A stretch of DNA of 37,170 bases from Bacteroidales bacterium (GTDB lineage Bacteria > Bacteroidota > Bacteroidia > Bacteroidales > P3): assembly GCA_016296345.1 (NCBI GenBank), contig JAEDJL010000019.1:1-37170 (forward strand), written 5' to 3'. Under the pieces are notes generated by a model. It saw only the letters and a list, made by a program, of their open reading frames with translations. It made no database searches and was not told the origin of the DNA. Positions within the stretch are counted from its first letter, which is position 1, and each line of letters opens with the position of its first letter. This document shows, one piece after another, positions 23,796-31,814 of the stretch. The translations under genes and the position numbers were made by a program.

Positions 23796-26351
23796 ATGAC
23801 AGAAGATAGACGAAGAAATTTGAAATTGTTGCTATTTTGTGCAGTATGTCTGCTTTTTGGCAATATGGGTACGGCGTTTGCACAAAATGCAAGGGTAGGT
23901 TTGAGTGGCAGTGTCTCAGATGCTCAAACCGAAGAGAAGTTACAATATGTCAATGTGGCTGTTTTATCGACCAAAGACAGCAGCATGATTAACGGAGTTA
24001 TCACAGACGAAAACGGAAAGTTCTCGATAACCAACATGAAATCGGGAAAATATATCGTAAGATTTAGTTTCATCGGCTACAAAGACGTTTTCAAAAACGT
24101 GGAACTTAAAAGCGGCAATGTAAGTATGGGAAACATCGAACTTTCTCAGTCGAGCGAAATGTTGGAAGGGGTAGAAATTGTGGCAGAAAGGCAGATGATG
24201 GAATACAAACTTGACAAGAGAGTAATCAATGTGGACAAGAACCTTGTTTCGGCAGGAGGTTCTGCAAGCGATGTGTTGGAAAATGTGCCTTCTGTGTCGG
24301 TTGATGAAGAGGGAGAGGTGTCTTTGAGGGGCAACTCCAACGTCAAGGTGCTTATTGACGGCAAACCTTCGGAGCTTTTGGGAAGTGATTTGGCGAGTGT
24401 CTTGGCTCAAATTCCTGCTTCGACAATAGAGAACATAGAAGTGATAACCAATCCTTCTGCAAAGTACGATCCCGACGGCATGAGCGGCATTATCAACATC
24501 AAACTCAAAGAAAAAGGCAATCTGGGGCTGAACGGAATGGTCAATATCTCGGCAGGAAGTGCCTTGGATAAGTTTCTGCCAAGAGCAAACGGCTCTGCAT
24601 CGGTAAGCTATTCAACAAAGAAATTCGGATTTTCGGCTTCCATTGACGGAAGATACGACGAAAGAGGAAGAAGGTCTGATAATATGAAACTCTTGTTTGG
24701 TTCTGAGCCAAACAGTCTTGATGCTTGGATGAGAAGTAAAAGAGACGGAGTGGAAACAGGCTACAGCGAAGGCGTGAAAGTAGGATTTGACTGGTACATC
24801 AACCAAAAGAACACTCTCACTCTTTCTTATACCGGAAGAGGACAAAATACTATTTCGGACCATACTGTAATCAATAATATGAATCTTATTGACAGCATGA
24901 GCTATCGAAGTTTGGATCAGATAACTGACGGAGACAGAAACGGACAATTTCATACTTTCTCTTTGAACTACCAAAAGAAATTCAACAAACCCGACCAAGA
25001 ACTCATGGTTGATGCGAATTGGAACATCGGTCGCTTCAATCGCGAAAGCACTCAGAAGATTGACTACTTCAACGATGCGTTTGACACCGGTTATGCTTTC
25101 GATAAGAAAGACGTAACCAAGTCAAACGACGACAGAGCGGTGGTTAAAATCAACTATACCCACCCTTTTTCAAAGGATTTGAGATTGGAAACGGGTTATA
25201 ACCTCAATTACTCGAACCGACACTCCGATTATGATTATTATTTCAATGGTTTGTCTCAAAAAGATACCGCAACAAGTTATGTTTTCCACTCTATAGAATA
25301 CATACACGCTCTTTATGCAACGGTAGGTTACACTCATGGTAATTGGAGTGGTCAGTTGGGTTTGAGAGGTGAGGTAGTCAGAAGCTCTGCAACCAAGACT
25401 ATGGAAAACAAACCGAACACTTCGTTTGACAAAAACTACAATCCTTTGTTCCCTACGCTGCATTTGTCTTACCAAATAACACCTATGCAGTCTGCTCAGT
25501 TCTCTTACTCTCGTCGAATCAACCGTCCCGATATGTATTCGATGATGCCGAATGTCGATTTGTCCAATCCCGAACATATTCGCTTCGGAAATCCTGACAT
25601 AGACCCCGAATACACTAACTCAATCGAAGCAGGATATACTCATATCTTCTCAAAGACAACCGTATTCGCCTCTGCATACTATCGTCAGACCAACAACCGT
25701 ATTTCTTGGTTCAATTTCTTGTGGACAGAAGAGAATGCAAGACGCTATGGCTTCGACTGGGTGTTGCATATTGCGGCAGATGAGGTCGATAAAGGCAAAC
25801 TTGCAATGACAAGTCTCAATATTGACAAAAGTGCAAACTATGGTATCGAGCTGATTATTGACCAACAGATAACAAAGTGGTGGAAAGTCAATCTGAACAT
25901 GAATTTCTTTGGAAGCTATACTGATGCCACTTTGGTAAATGACACAGAGATTAACTCTTTCAACTGGGACGCAAAGCTGAATTCTACAATGAATTTGCCA
26001 CAATCGTGGACTATTCAATTCTCTGCTCAATACTCTGCTCCGAGACGTACAATTCAGGGAAAGCAAGACTATTTCTTCTTCACCGACCTTGCAATCAAGA
26101 AAGCATTGAGCAAAAAGGCTTCACTCTCTCTTCGTTACTCCGATATATTCCGCACAATGAAACGAAGCAACACAACAATAACCGACGATTATATCTCGTT
26201 CCAAATCGGCAGACCTTACAGAAGAGCTGTTACTCTCAACTTCAGCTACCGATTTGGCAACAACGACATGAACAAGAGGGCGGTTAAGAATACCAAACGC
26301 TTGGACGACGGAAGCGGAAGCAACAATGCAGGTGCAGAAAGCGAAGATTAG
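23796..26351 (+). CDS. TonB-dependent-receptor-like outer-membrane beta-barrel protein
   Basis: An 851-residue outer-membrane protein. After a signal peptide (residues 1-29, ending FGNMGTAFAQ) comes a carboxypeptidase-regulatory-like domain (about 35-120: GSVSDAQTEEKLQYVNVAVL, ITDENGKFSITNM). A plug domain follows at about 130-235 (SDVLENVPSVSVDEEGEVSL, RGNSNVKVLIDGKPSE), then a long 'outer membrane beta-barrel family' C-terminal region. The barrel contains PDMYSMMPNVDLSNPEHIRFGNPDIDPEYT-type phrases of that family. No SusD partner is adjacent, so a polysaccharide-utilisation role is not supported; substrate unknown. The last residues are acidic and disordered (RLDDGSGSNNAGAESED). A weak promoter-like TACTTGAA lies about 25 nt upstream. 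Confidence 0.9.
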   Translation: MTEDRRRNLKLLLFCAVCLLFGNMGTAFAQNARVGLSGSVSDAQTEEKLQYVNVAVLSTKDSSMINGVITDENGKFSITNMKSGKYIVRFSFIGYKDVFKNVELKSGNVSMGNIELSQSSEMLEGVEIVAERQMMEYKLDKRVINVDKNLVSAGGSASDVLENVPSVSVDEEGEVSLRGNSNVKVLIDGKPSELLGSDLASVLAQIPASTIENIEVITNPSAKYDPDGMSGIINIKLKEKGNLGLNGMVNISAGSALDKFLPRANGSASVSYSTKKFGFSASIDGRYDERGRRSDNMKLLFGSEPNSLDAWMRSKRDGVETGYSEGVKVGFDWYINQKNTLTLSYTGRGQNTISDHTVINNMNLIDSMSYRSLDQITDGDRNGQFHTFSLNYQKKFNKPDQELMVDANWNIGRFNRESTQKIDYFNDAFDTGYAFDKKDVTKSNDDRAVVKINYTHPFSKDLRLETGYNLNYSNRHSDYDYYFNGLSQKDTATSYVFHSIEYIHALYATVGYTHGNWSGQLGLRGEVVRSSATKTMENKPNTSFDKNYNPLFPTLHLSYQITPMQSAQFSYSRRINRPDMYSMMPNVDLSNPEHIRFGNPDIDPEYTNSIEAGYTHIFSKTTVFASAYYRQTNNRISWFNFLWTEENARRYGFDWVLHIAADEVDKGKLAMTSLNIDKSANYGIELIIDQQITKWWKVNLNMNFFGSYTDATLVNDTEINSFNWDAKLNSTMNLPQSWTIQFSAQYSAPRRTIQGKQDYFFFTDLAIKKALSKKASLSLRYSDIFRTMKRSNTTITDDYISFQIGRPYRRAVTLNFSYRFGNNDMNKRAVKNTKRLDDGSGSNNAGAESED

Positions 26352-26732
26352 ATGAAAGTATTTGACCCCGTAAGAAAACAATATGTCGAACTTACTCCCG
26401 AAGAGCAAGTTCGACAGTATTGTTTGAATGTTTTGACAAAGCAATTCGGCTATCCCAAAAGTGCCATTGCCGTCGAGGGGCAGATAAGTCTCAATTCGAT
26501 GACAAAACGTTTCGATATACTTGTGTATGACAAAGATTTGAAACCGTTTTTGCTTGTAGAGTGCAAACGAAAAGAGGTCAAACTAACTCAACAGACCATA
26601 AATCAGGTTGTAGCTTACAACTTTGCGATACAAGCTCCTTATATAATGATAACAAACAGCCTTACCACATATCTTATAGAGTATAAAGACGGAGAGTATT
26701 CTTTTTTGGATACTCTGCCTGCCTATCCTTAG
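26352..26732 (+). CDS. Solo HsdR N-terminal-like PD-(D/E)XK nuclease domain protein
   Basis: A 126-residue protein resembling the stand-alone form of the type I restriction enzyme R-subunit N-terminal domain (HSDR_N-type). The nuclease signature is visible: Asp55 in KRFDILVYD, then Glu70-Cys-Lys72 in FLLVECKRKEV (ExK), and Gln84 with the QVVAYN helix. There is no helicase part and no hsdM or hsdS nearby, so it is not a restriction system by itself. Its ATG directly abuts the stop of the receptor gene (26349-26351), which implies coupled translation. Such solo domains are common in Bacteroidota and have no known role. Confidence 0.82.
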   Translation: MKVFDPVRKQYVELTPEEQVRQYCLNVLTKQFGYPKSAIAVEGQISLNSMTKRFDILVYDKDLKPFLLVECKRKEVKLTQQTINQVVAYNFAIQAPYIMITNSLTTYLIEYKDGEYSFLDTLPAYP

Positions 26733-26809
26733 AGTGGTTTCTATTCAAACCGACATGACAAGGCGGGCGATTAAACAAGTAAAACCAAAAATTTTCTTCA
26801 TCATTCATA

Positions 26810-26850
26810 CAAAAAATGCGACGGACTTCAACAAATGAAATCCGTCGCTA
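26810..26850 (-). terminator. Terminator of kdd
   Basis: GCGACGGA at 26818-26825 pairs with TCCGTCGC at 26841-26848 and the stem extends by a few A-T pairs. On the minus strand it is followed by a run of T residues, giving an intrinsic terminator 28 nt after the kdd stop. On the plus strand the tail TATCTGTTTTG is weaker, but the hairpin may also stop the receptor operon. Confidence 0.75.
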
Positions 26851-26877
26851 TCTGTTTTGATTTATCAGAAGTGTCTT

Positions 26878-27918
26878 TTATGCGTACAATTCGGTGAAGA
26901 TTTTTCTCAACTTCTCACATTCTCTCAATTCTTGAAGAGTAATTTCGGCGTGTCCCTTTGTATAGCCGTTTCCAACTATCATTGTAACATCGCTTCCTAC
27001 GCCTTCTGCTCCGAGAGCAGCCTTTGTGAACGAAGTAGCCATGGAGAAGAAGTAAACAACTCCCGTATTCTTGGTTACAAGGATTGAAGTCATCTCTGTA
27101 TCAGGAATGTTTACGTTGTTGATACAAACATCTGCCATGTGTCCGTTGGTCAATTCTTCAATTTTTTTCATGACAGGAACAGGTTGAGTGGCGTCTGCCG
27201 AGAACACAACGTCGCAAAAACCAAGCTCTTCCATTCTTTTGGTAGATTTTTCGCTGTGGCATATTCCTATAACCTTACCTGTAACGCCTGCTCTCTTCTT
27301 TGCTTCATAGCAACAGAGCATTCCCGACTTTCCGCCTGCACCTATGATAACCACAGTGTCGCCCGGCTTGACCAATTTGGCAGTCTGGGCAGGAGCTCCT
27401 GCAACATCAAGGGCGCTCAATGCAAGATTTTCAGGCAAGTCCGAAGGAATTTTTGCGTAAATGCCGCTTTCAAACAATATAGCTTTACCATCTATGTCCA
27501 CTTGGTCAATTTCGGGACGTATGTCTTTGATTTTGTCAATTCTTAGCGGAGTAAGAGACAACGAAACCAAAGTTGCGATTTTGTCGCCGACCTTCAAATC
27601 GGTTTTTCCAATCAAAGCATCGCCTATTTTCTCGACAGTTCCGAGCAACATGCCGCCCGAACCTGTAACAGGGTTACGATGCTTTCCTTGTTTCTCGACA
27701 ATGCTCATCATAATCTTGGCAATTTCTGCCTTGTCTCCCTTTGCCTGCTCCTCGATTTGAGTAAATGATGCGGAGTCTATGTTTAGAGTTTGTACATCGA
27801 TAAGGATTTCATTGTCATAGATTTCATCCATGTTGTTATCAATCTTGTTTGCCGGTTGTGGCAACACACCTTTTGGCTCAATTACACGGTGAGTTCCGTA
27901 TTTACATCCTTTTTTCAT
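26878..27918 (-). CDS. kdd: L-erythro-3,5-diaminohexanoate dehydrogenase
   Basis: NAD-dependent oxidative deaminase of the anaerobic lysine fermentation pathway, converting 3,5-diaminohexanoate to 5-amino-3-oxohexanoate. The 346 residues start MKKGCKYGTHRVIEPKGVLP, a characteristic N-terminus of this dehydrogenase; the upstream frame extension to 27984 overlaps the promoter and is not used. The Rossmann motif VVIIGAGGKSGMLCCYEAKK is at about residues 170-190, and the central PVTGSGGMLLGTVEKIGD matches the family. The other pathway genes (kamA, kamDE, kce, kal) are not adjacent in the window. It is monocistronic, with a promoter element at 27963 and a terminator at 26810. Confidence 0.9.
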   Translation of the reverse strand: MKKGCKYGTHRVIEPKGVLPQPANKIDNNMDEIYDNEILIDVQTLNIDSASFTQIEEQAKGDKAEIAKIMMSIVEKQGKHRNPVTGSGGMLLGTVEKIGDALIGKTDLKVGDKIATLVSLSLTPLRIDKIKDIRPEIDQVDIDGKAILFESGIYAKIPSDLPENLALSALDVAGAPAQTAKLVKPGDTVVIIGAGGKSGMLCCYEAKKRAGVTGKVIGICHSEKSTKRMEELGFCDVVFSADATQPVPVMKKIEELTNGHMADVCINNVNIPDTEMTSILVTKNTGVVYFFSMATSFTKAALGAEGVGSDVTMIVGNGYTKGHAEITLQELRECEKLRKIFTELYA

Positions 27919-27962
27919 CTTGATACTATATTTGAATACTGTTACTTTTTCGCTTCGAGTTT

Positions 27963-27970
27963 GCAAATAT
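27963..27970 (-). promoter_or_regulatory. -7 element for kdd
   Basis: The minus strand reads TATATTTG, 44 nt before the kdd ATG at 27918. No -33 TTTG is present at 19-21 nt. Confidence 0.5.
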
Positions 27971-27984
27971 ACGGTTTTTTTCAA

Positions 27985-28095
27985 ACATGGCGTTTTTTTC
28001 TCTCACAAAACGCCGTTTCACTCACATCAAAACGCCGTTTTATTTTTGTGAAAGGGCGTTTCAAGAGAACAAAACGGCGAGTTATTTTTGCTAAA
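27985..28095 (+). repeat. GGCGTTTT palindrome cluster between kdd and the OmpA gene
   Basis: Repeated words ATGGCGTTTTTTT, AAAACGCCGTTT, AAAACGCCGTTTTATTTTTG (28029-28048, identical to 16801-16820), AAAGGGCGTTTC and AAAACGGCGAGTTATTTTTG. The last resembles AAAACGGCGAGTCATTTTGG at 16780. This is the same family as the blocks at 9423-9680 and 16626-16830. No gene is supported in 27985-28570. Confidence 0.75.
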
Positions 28096-28099
28096 CACA

Positions 28100-28237
28100 G
28101 GATTATCAAAAAAAAATAGGCTTGATAATCTGATTATCACGGCGTGATAATGGTATTATCTTGAGAAGATAATGGTATTATCTTAGCGTGATAATAGGAT
28201 TATCAACAAGAAAAAATTTTGATAATCCTATTATCAA
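28100..28237. repeat. Array of alternating ATTATC / GATAAT half-sites forming a 129-bp palindrome
   Basis: Eleven hexamer half-sites alternate in orientation. ATTATC starts at 28102, 28133, 28155, 28177, 28199 and 28230; GATAAT starts at 28124, 28146, 28168, 28190 and 28221. In the middle the spacing is a strict 9 + 13 = 22-bp period, about two helical turns. At both ends one interval is 31. About the centre 28164 (GAG), the 63-nt arms 28100-28162 and 28166-28228 are mutual reverse complements at every half-site, with mismatches mainly between them. The DNA could also fold as successive small hairpins (for example ATTATCTT-GAG-AAGATAAT). It lies between the divergent kdd and OmpA-family genes, about 290 bp before the latter's promoter. 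Confidence 0.85.
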
Positions 28238-28282
28238 CCGCAGAGAGTGCAGAAAAGAGTGTACAAATCGAAGAAAAAAAAT

Positions 28283-28365
28283 GGACGCTTTTGCCTCTTT
28301 TGAGATAGAATAATTTAGGAAAACAGAACGTCCCATGACGTCATAGGAATACCTATTTGGGTTTA
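28283..28365 (+). repeat. Dispersed repeat copy with GACGTCATAG core
   Basis: GGACGCTTTTGCC at about 28283 followed by CATGACGTCATAGGAATACC at 28334-28353 and TATTTGGGTTT. It shares the order of words with 36974-37056 (GGACGCTTTTACC, then CTATGACGACCTATGAATAC) and with 9250-9303. It does not continue into the AT-rich 3' section seen at 9304-9422. Confidence 0.7.
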
Positions 28366-28516
28366 CTCAAAAAAACTCGTCGTTTTGAGCGAGCAAAATG
28401 GAGAGTTCTTTTGAACGATTGCACAAGAAGTGAACTTTTTTGCTTGTTTGCTGTCTTCTATTGCGAGACTTTCAGTTCAAACAAATCAAGTCTTGCAATA
28501 AAAAAACAATAATAAA

Positions 28517-28548
28517 TTTGGTTATTTGCGAATTTATCTGTACCTTTG
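28517..28548 (+). promoter_or_regulatory. Promoter of the OmpA-family gene
   Basis: TTTG at 28517-28520, a 20-nt spacer and TACCTTTG at 28541-28548, an exact consensus match. The predicted start near 28555 leaves a leader of about 16 nt before ATG 28571. Confidence 0.75.
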
Positions 28549-28570
28549 TCGGAGTTTTTCAAATCAAACC

Positions 28571-29845
28571 ATGGAAGTTATGAAAAAAGCAGTAGTATTT
28601 GCAATGGCAGTGTTGTTATGTTTTGGTTTAGCAGCTCAAAACAGCAAGAAGAAAAAGAAAAAACCTGCCCCACAACCAACAGCTCCTGTGGAAATTGCTC
28701 TTCCCGAGAGATGTTCCGACTGTTTTTTTGCGGTAAAGCTGCAAGTCGATGTTCCGTATGGTCCTACCGAACCGCTGCAAGGACCGGGTTATGTAAACGA
28801 AGTTCATAGAGATGCACAGACTAAAAATGTTTTTGAACAGGAACACAATTCCATTTGGTACACTCTTGACATTCCCTACGACGGCAAGCTGTTGATTGAC
28901 ATAAAACCAAAAGGTGCAACAGACGATTACGATTTCTTGGTGTACAAATACACAGACAAGTACTTTTGTAACCGAGTTGAGAAGAACAGAGTAAAACCCA
29001 TAAGGAGCGTTCAGTCTGTCAGCAGCTCGGATGTTCAAGGCAGAACAGGATTGTCCCTCAAAGGCACGATGGCTCACATAAACAAGGCGTCCGATGTTGC
29101 ATACGGCAAATACATTGACGTAAAGGCAGGCGAGAGTTATGTGATTGTTGTGGACAATCTTACAGACGGAGGATTGGGACACACAATCAGCTGCGAGGTA
29201 TGGACAGATTTTGCACCATTGTACATACACCCGATGGACAGTCTTGCTTCTCAGAGAACAACTGCCGACATTTATGTGAAAGAAATAGAAACCGGAAGAA
29301 CGGTCATTGAAAAGAAAGACGCAGGAGCAGTAAAAATCAAGCTGCTTCCCGAACGCAGCTACAACATAAGCCTCGGCAAGGAAGGATATTTTCGTTTCAA
29401 CAGAACGATAAGCTATCAACAAGCCTTGACAAAAGACTCTGTTCTCACCGCACGACTTGTTCAAATCAAACCCGGCTCAAATATTCCGCTCACCGGTGAA
29501 TTATACTTTGACGAAAACGAGCAAGGAGAGATTGTTTTGATGAAAGAATGCTACCCTGCCTTCGATGAAATCATCAAAACACTGAACGAATATCCGCAAA
29601 TCAACATTGATATTATCGGAAGAATTGCAACAGAAGGATTGAATGTCCGCAAAGACAACGAAATATCGAAGAAACGAGCAGATGCAATCATGAATTATCT
29701 TGTTTCACAAGGCATTAGCGAAAGCCGAATGAGGACAAGAGGCTCTTCAATCAAGGAGTTGGAAGCCCAGTTAAAAGATCAACAAAAGTTAAAAAACAAA
29801 ATAATTACGCCTCAGTGTGAAATAAAAATCGCAAACAAGCGTTAG
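28571..29845 (+). CDS. OmpA-family outer membrane protein
   Basis: A 424-residue exported protein (MEVMKKAVVFAMAVLLCFGL); ATG 28580 is an equally good start. After the signal peptide and a lysine-proline linker (NSKKKKKKPAPQ) there is a beta-sandwich-like region (about 45-200) and a short PEGA-like segment around residue 250-290 (YNISLGKEGYFRFNRT). A C-terminal OmpA-like domain follows (about 305-424: GELYFDENEQ, INIDIIGRIATEG, NEISKKRADAIMNYLVSQGI). OmpA domains bind peptidoglycan through an Asp in a TDxxG-type motif and an Arg in LSxxRA. Here the Arg is kept, but the motif reads GRIATEG, so the Asp is absent. tRNA-Gln begins 24 nt downstream. Confidence 0.86.
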   Translation: MEVMKKAVVFAMAVLLCFGLAAQNSKKKKKKPAPQPTAPVEIALPERCSDCFFAVKLQVDVPYGPTEPLQGPGYVNEVHRDAQTKNVFEQEHNSIWYTLDIPYDGKLLIDIKPKGATDDYDFLVYKYTDKYFCNRVEKNRVKPIRSVQSVSSSDVQGRTGLSLKGTMAHINKASDVAYGKYIDVKAGESYVIVVDNLTDGGLGHTISCEVWTDFAPLYIHPMDSLASQRTTADIYVKEIETGRTVIEKKDAGAVKIKLLPERSYNISLGKEGYFRFNRTISYQQALTKDSVLTARLVQIKPGSNIPLTGELYFDENEQGEIVLMKECYPAFDEIIKTLNEYPQINIDIIGRIATEGLNVRKDNEISKKRADAIMNYLVSQGISESRMRTRGSSIKELEAQLKDQQKLKNKIITPQCEIKIANKR

Positions 29846-29868
29846 CAAGGTGTATTTGTAAGATACGA

Positions 29869-29939
29869 TGTCCCATAGTGTAGCGGTAACACAAGAGATT
29901 CTGGCTCTCTTATCTCAGGTTCGAATCCTGATGGGATAA
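29869..29939 (+). tRNA. tRNA-Gln (anticodon CTG)
   Basis: A 71-nt cloverleaf. The acceptor stem is TGTCCCA with TGGGATA, and the D arm is in GTGTAGCGGTAACAC. The anticodon stem AGAGA/TCTCT encloses loop TTCTGGC, so the anticodon is CTG, decoding CAG. The T arm is CAGGTTCGAATCCTG and the discriminator base is A. CCA is not encoded. It follows the OmpA-family gene closely and is followed by a terminator, so it may be processed from that transcript. Confidence 0.95.
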
Positions 29940-29944
29940 CATCA

Positions 29945-29984
29945 AAAGAGGGAACGGCAAAGCGGTCGTTCCCTCTTTCTTTTT
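29945..29984 (+). terminator. Terminator after tRNA-Gln
   Basis: AAAGAGGGAACG at 29945-29956 pairs perfectly over 12 bp with CGTTCCCTCTTT at 29967-29978, then CTTTTT. It ends the OmpA/tRNA transcript and also faces the convergent acetyltransferase gene. Confidence 0.85.
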
Positions 29985-30016
29985 GCACTGTAAACACTTT
30001 CTTTTTGCCATGGAAA

Positions 30017-30553
30017 TTACTCATATCGGTAAGAACTTGCCTCCAAATGAAGATACACTTCGGCTTTTCCCGATTGGGTTTGCTCTTTTTCGGCACGATG
30101 GTGAAACACAAAGCCGCATTTTTTGAGTACTGCGAGCGATTGAACATTGCCCTCAAAGACACAAGCCCACAATCTCTCCAAAGACAAATCTTTGAAAGCG
30201 TGAGAAATCAAGCACTTGGCGGCTTCGGTTGTCAAACCTTTGTTCCAATATGGTTTTGCGAGCCAATAACCAATCTCGGCTTCGTTTTCTCCCATCGGAA
30301 GGTGTCCCTGCTGCAACAACAAGCCCACACAGCCAATTGGTTCACGAGTTTCTTTCGACACCATGGCGTATGTTTCGGGGCAGGCGAAGACTGTGCGAAT
30401 TATCTCCCTGCTTTCATCTTCTGATTGGTGAGGTTGCCAGCCTGCTCTCTCACCTATTATCGGCTCTTTTGCATAACGAAACAAACTTTCCGCATCTTCA
30501 ATCCTCCAAGCTCTCAATACAAGTCGCCGACTTTCCAAAACAAATTCATTCAT
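30017..30553 (-). CDS. GNAT family N-acetyltransferase, RimJ/RimL-like
   Basis: A 178-residue acetyl-CoA-dependent acetyltransferase. The N-terminus MNEFVLESRRLVLRAWRIED is the usual Acetyltransf_3 opening. AEIGYWLAKPYWNKGLTTEA contains the acetyl-CoA pyrophosphate-binding turn (PYWNKGLTTEA), and GNVQSLAVLKKCGFVF is the closing motif. Substrate cannot be predicted: ribosomal-protein N-termini or small amines are both possible. It is monocistronic, convergent with tRNA-Gln and divergent from the porin gene. Confidence 0.9.
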   Translation of the reverse strand: MNEFVLESRRLVLRAWRIEDAESLFRYAKEPIIGERAGWQPHQSEDESREIIRTVFACPETYAMVSKETREPIGCVGLLLQQGHLPMGENEAEIGYWLAKPYWNKGLTTEAAKCLISHAFKDLSLERLWACVFEGNVQSLAVLKKCGFVFHHRAEKEQTQSGKAEVYLHLEASSYRYE

Positions 30554-30573
30554 TCTTCAAAACATTTTTGCGG

Positions 30574-30581
30574 CAAAGGTA
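30574..30581 (-). promoter_or_regulatory. -7 element for the GNAT gene
   Basis: The minus strand reads TACCTTTG, 20 nt before the ATG at 30553; this spacing is like that of the other short-leader promoters in the window. Confidence 0.55.
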
Positions 30582-30724
30582 AACATTATTTTGAAACCCA
30601 CATTCAAGCCCCGCAAATCTACATATCATTCTAAATCACAGCCTTAACAAACAATCAAATCTTCTTTCAATAGCAAGGCAAAAGCCGAAAAGAGATGATT
30701 TTTTGCACCTTTGGCTCTTGTAGT

Positions 30725-30755
30725 TTTGTCCTATGGCAGTTTTTTCTTACCTTTG
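30725..30755 (+). promoter_or_regulatory. Promoter of the porin/Gate gene pair
   Basis: TTTG at 30725-30728, a 19-nt spacer and TACCTTTG at 30748-30755. The predicted start near 30762 lies about 30 nt before the ATG at 30791 and excludes the longer upstream frame. Confidence 0.7.
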
Positions 30756-30790
30756 TTCGCTCAAATTATGTTGAATTATTACAAATTCTT

Positions 30791-31795
30791 ATGGTAAAGA
30801 AAGCACTTTTCGGCCTGTTTGTGGCAGCGGTTTCAACACTTACCGCACTATGTCAGCAAGAAGAAATGTCCTTACGCTTTGATGCAAGAGCGGACTTTAA
30901 TTACTATGCAGACAAAAACAACTCTCAGAGTGGTTTTTCGGGAAAAAATCTCAATTTAATGCTCGATGGCAAAATCAATTCCAAGTTGGAATATCATTTG
31001 AGGCAGAGACTGAACGTTCCAATCAGCACTCGAGATATGTTTGATGCGACCGACTGGATTTATTTGAAGTATGACATTGACGAAAACTTCTTTGTCTCTG
31101 CCGGAAAGCAGGTTGTTGCAATCGGAACGTTTGAATACGACTACGCTCCGATAGATTGCTATTTCCTTTCGGACTTTTGCAACAACATTCCTTGCTATGA
31201 ACTTGGCATAAACTTCGGTTTCAAAGACAATTCGGGCAGAAACACCCTCCAATTCCAAGTTGCAAACTCTCCTTTTGCCGAAAGCACATCGGGAAGTCTG
31301 TATTCGTACAACCTTTTGTGGAACGGCAACTTCGATTGGTTCAAAACGATTTACTCACTCAACATGATTGAGCAGCGAAAGGGCGACTTTATCAACTATA
31401 TCGCCTTGGGAAACCAATTTTCTTTTGACCGCTTTGTTTTGGAACTCGATTACATCAACCGCTATCACGAAAATCAAGAGAGCTTCTTTGATGATTTTTC
31501 GCTGATTGCCAACCTCAAAGCCTCAATCGGCGACAAATGGAGAGTATTTGTCAAGGGAGGATATGATATGAACAAAGCACAAACTCCTGCTTTCACAAAT
31601 GATTTTTATCCTTGGGACTATTGCGTCAGTCCGGGAACAGAATACGGATTTTATGGAGCAGGTTGCGAGTTTTTCCCTTTGAAAGGAAAGAACGATGTGA
31701 GGCTTCACGCCTACCTTTATTCAAACAATCAAACCCCTTCAAAGGTCTTTTTCAACATGGGTTTGACTTGGAAAATGCAAGCAATCAACAGATAG
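30791..31795 (+). CDS. Porin-like outer membrane protein
   Basis: A 334-residue protein with signal peptide MVKKALFGLFVAAVSTLTAL ending near CQQ. The mature protein has the look of a phosphate-selective-porin O/P-like barrel: repeated strands with aromatic ends (LDGKINSKLEYHLRQRLNVP, WIYLKYDIDENFFVSAGKQV) and a last strand VFFNMGLTWKMQAINR. The phrase FVSAGKQVVAIGTFEYDYAP resembles the strand-turn region of that porin group, but the family assignment is tentative. It is 19 nt upstream of the Gate-domain membrane protein and probably in one transcript with it, which suggests a two-membrane transport route. Confidence 0.78.
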   Translation: MVKKALFGLFVAAVSTLTALCQQEEMSLRFDARADFNYYADKNNSQSGFSGKNLNLMLDGKINSKLEYHLRQRLNVPISTRDMFDATDWIYLKYDIDENFFVSAGKQVVAIGTFEYDYAPIDCYFLSDFCNNIPCYELGINFGFKDNSGRNTLQFQVANSPFAESTSGSLYSYNLLWNGNFDWFKTIYSLNMIEQRKGDFINYIALGNQFSFDRFVLELDYINRYHENQESFFDDFSLIANLKASIGDKWRVFVKGGYDMNKAQTPAFTNDFYPWDYCVSPGTEYGFYGAGCEFFPLKGKNDVRLHAYLYSNNQTPSKVFFNMGLTWKMQAINR

Positions 31796-31814
31796 AACAA
31801 AACGACAAACAAAT

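Noticed and set aside
23796..26351. Receptor gene as part of a polysaccharide utilisation locus
   Set aside because: No SusD-like gene, glycoside hydrolase or hybrid sensor is adjacent.
26352..26732. A type I restriction-modification system
   Set aside because: Only the nuclease-like domain is present, with no helicase motor, hsdM or hsdS.
28100..28237. The half-site array as a CRISPR
   Set aside because: Units alternate in orientation, the period is only 22 bp, there are no variable spacers of usual length and no cas genes.
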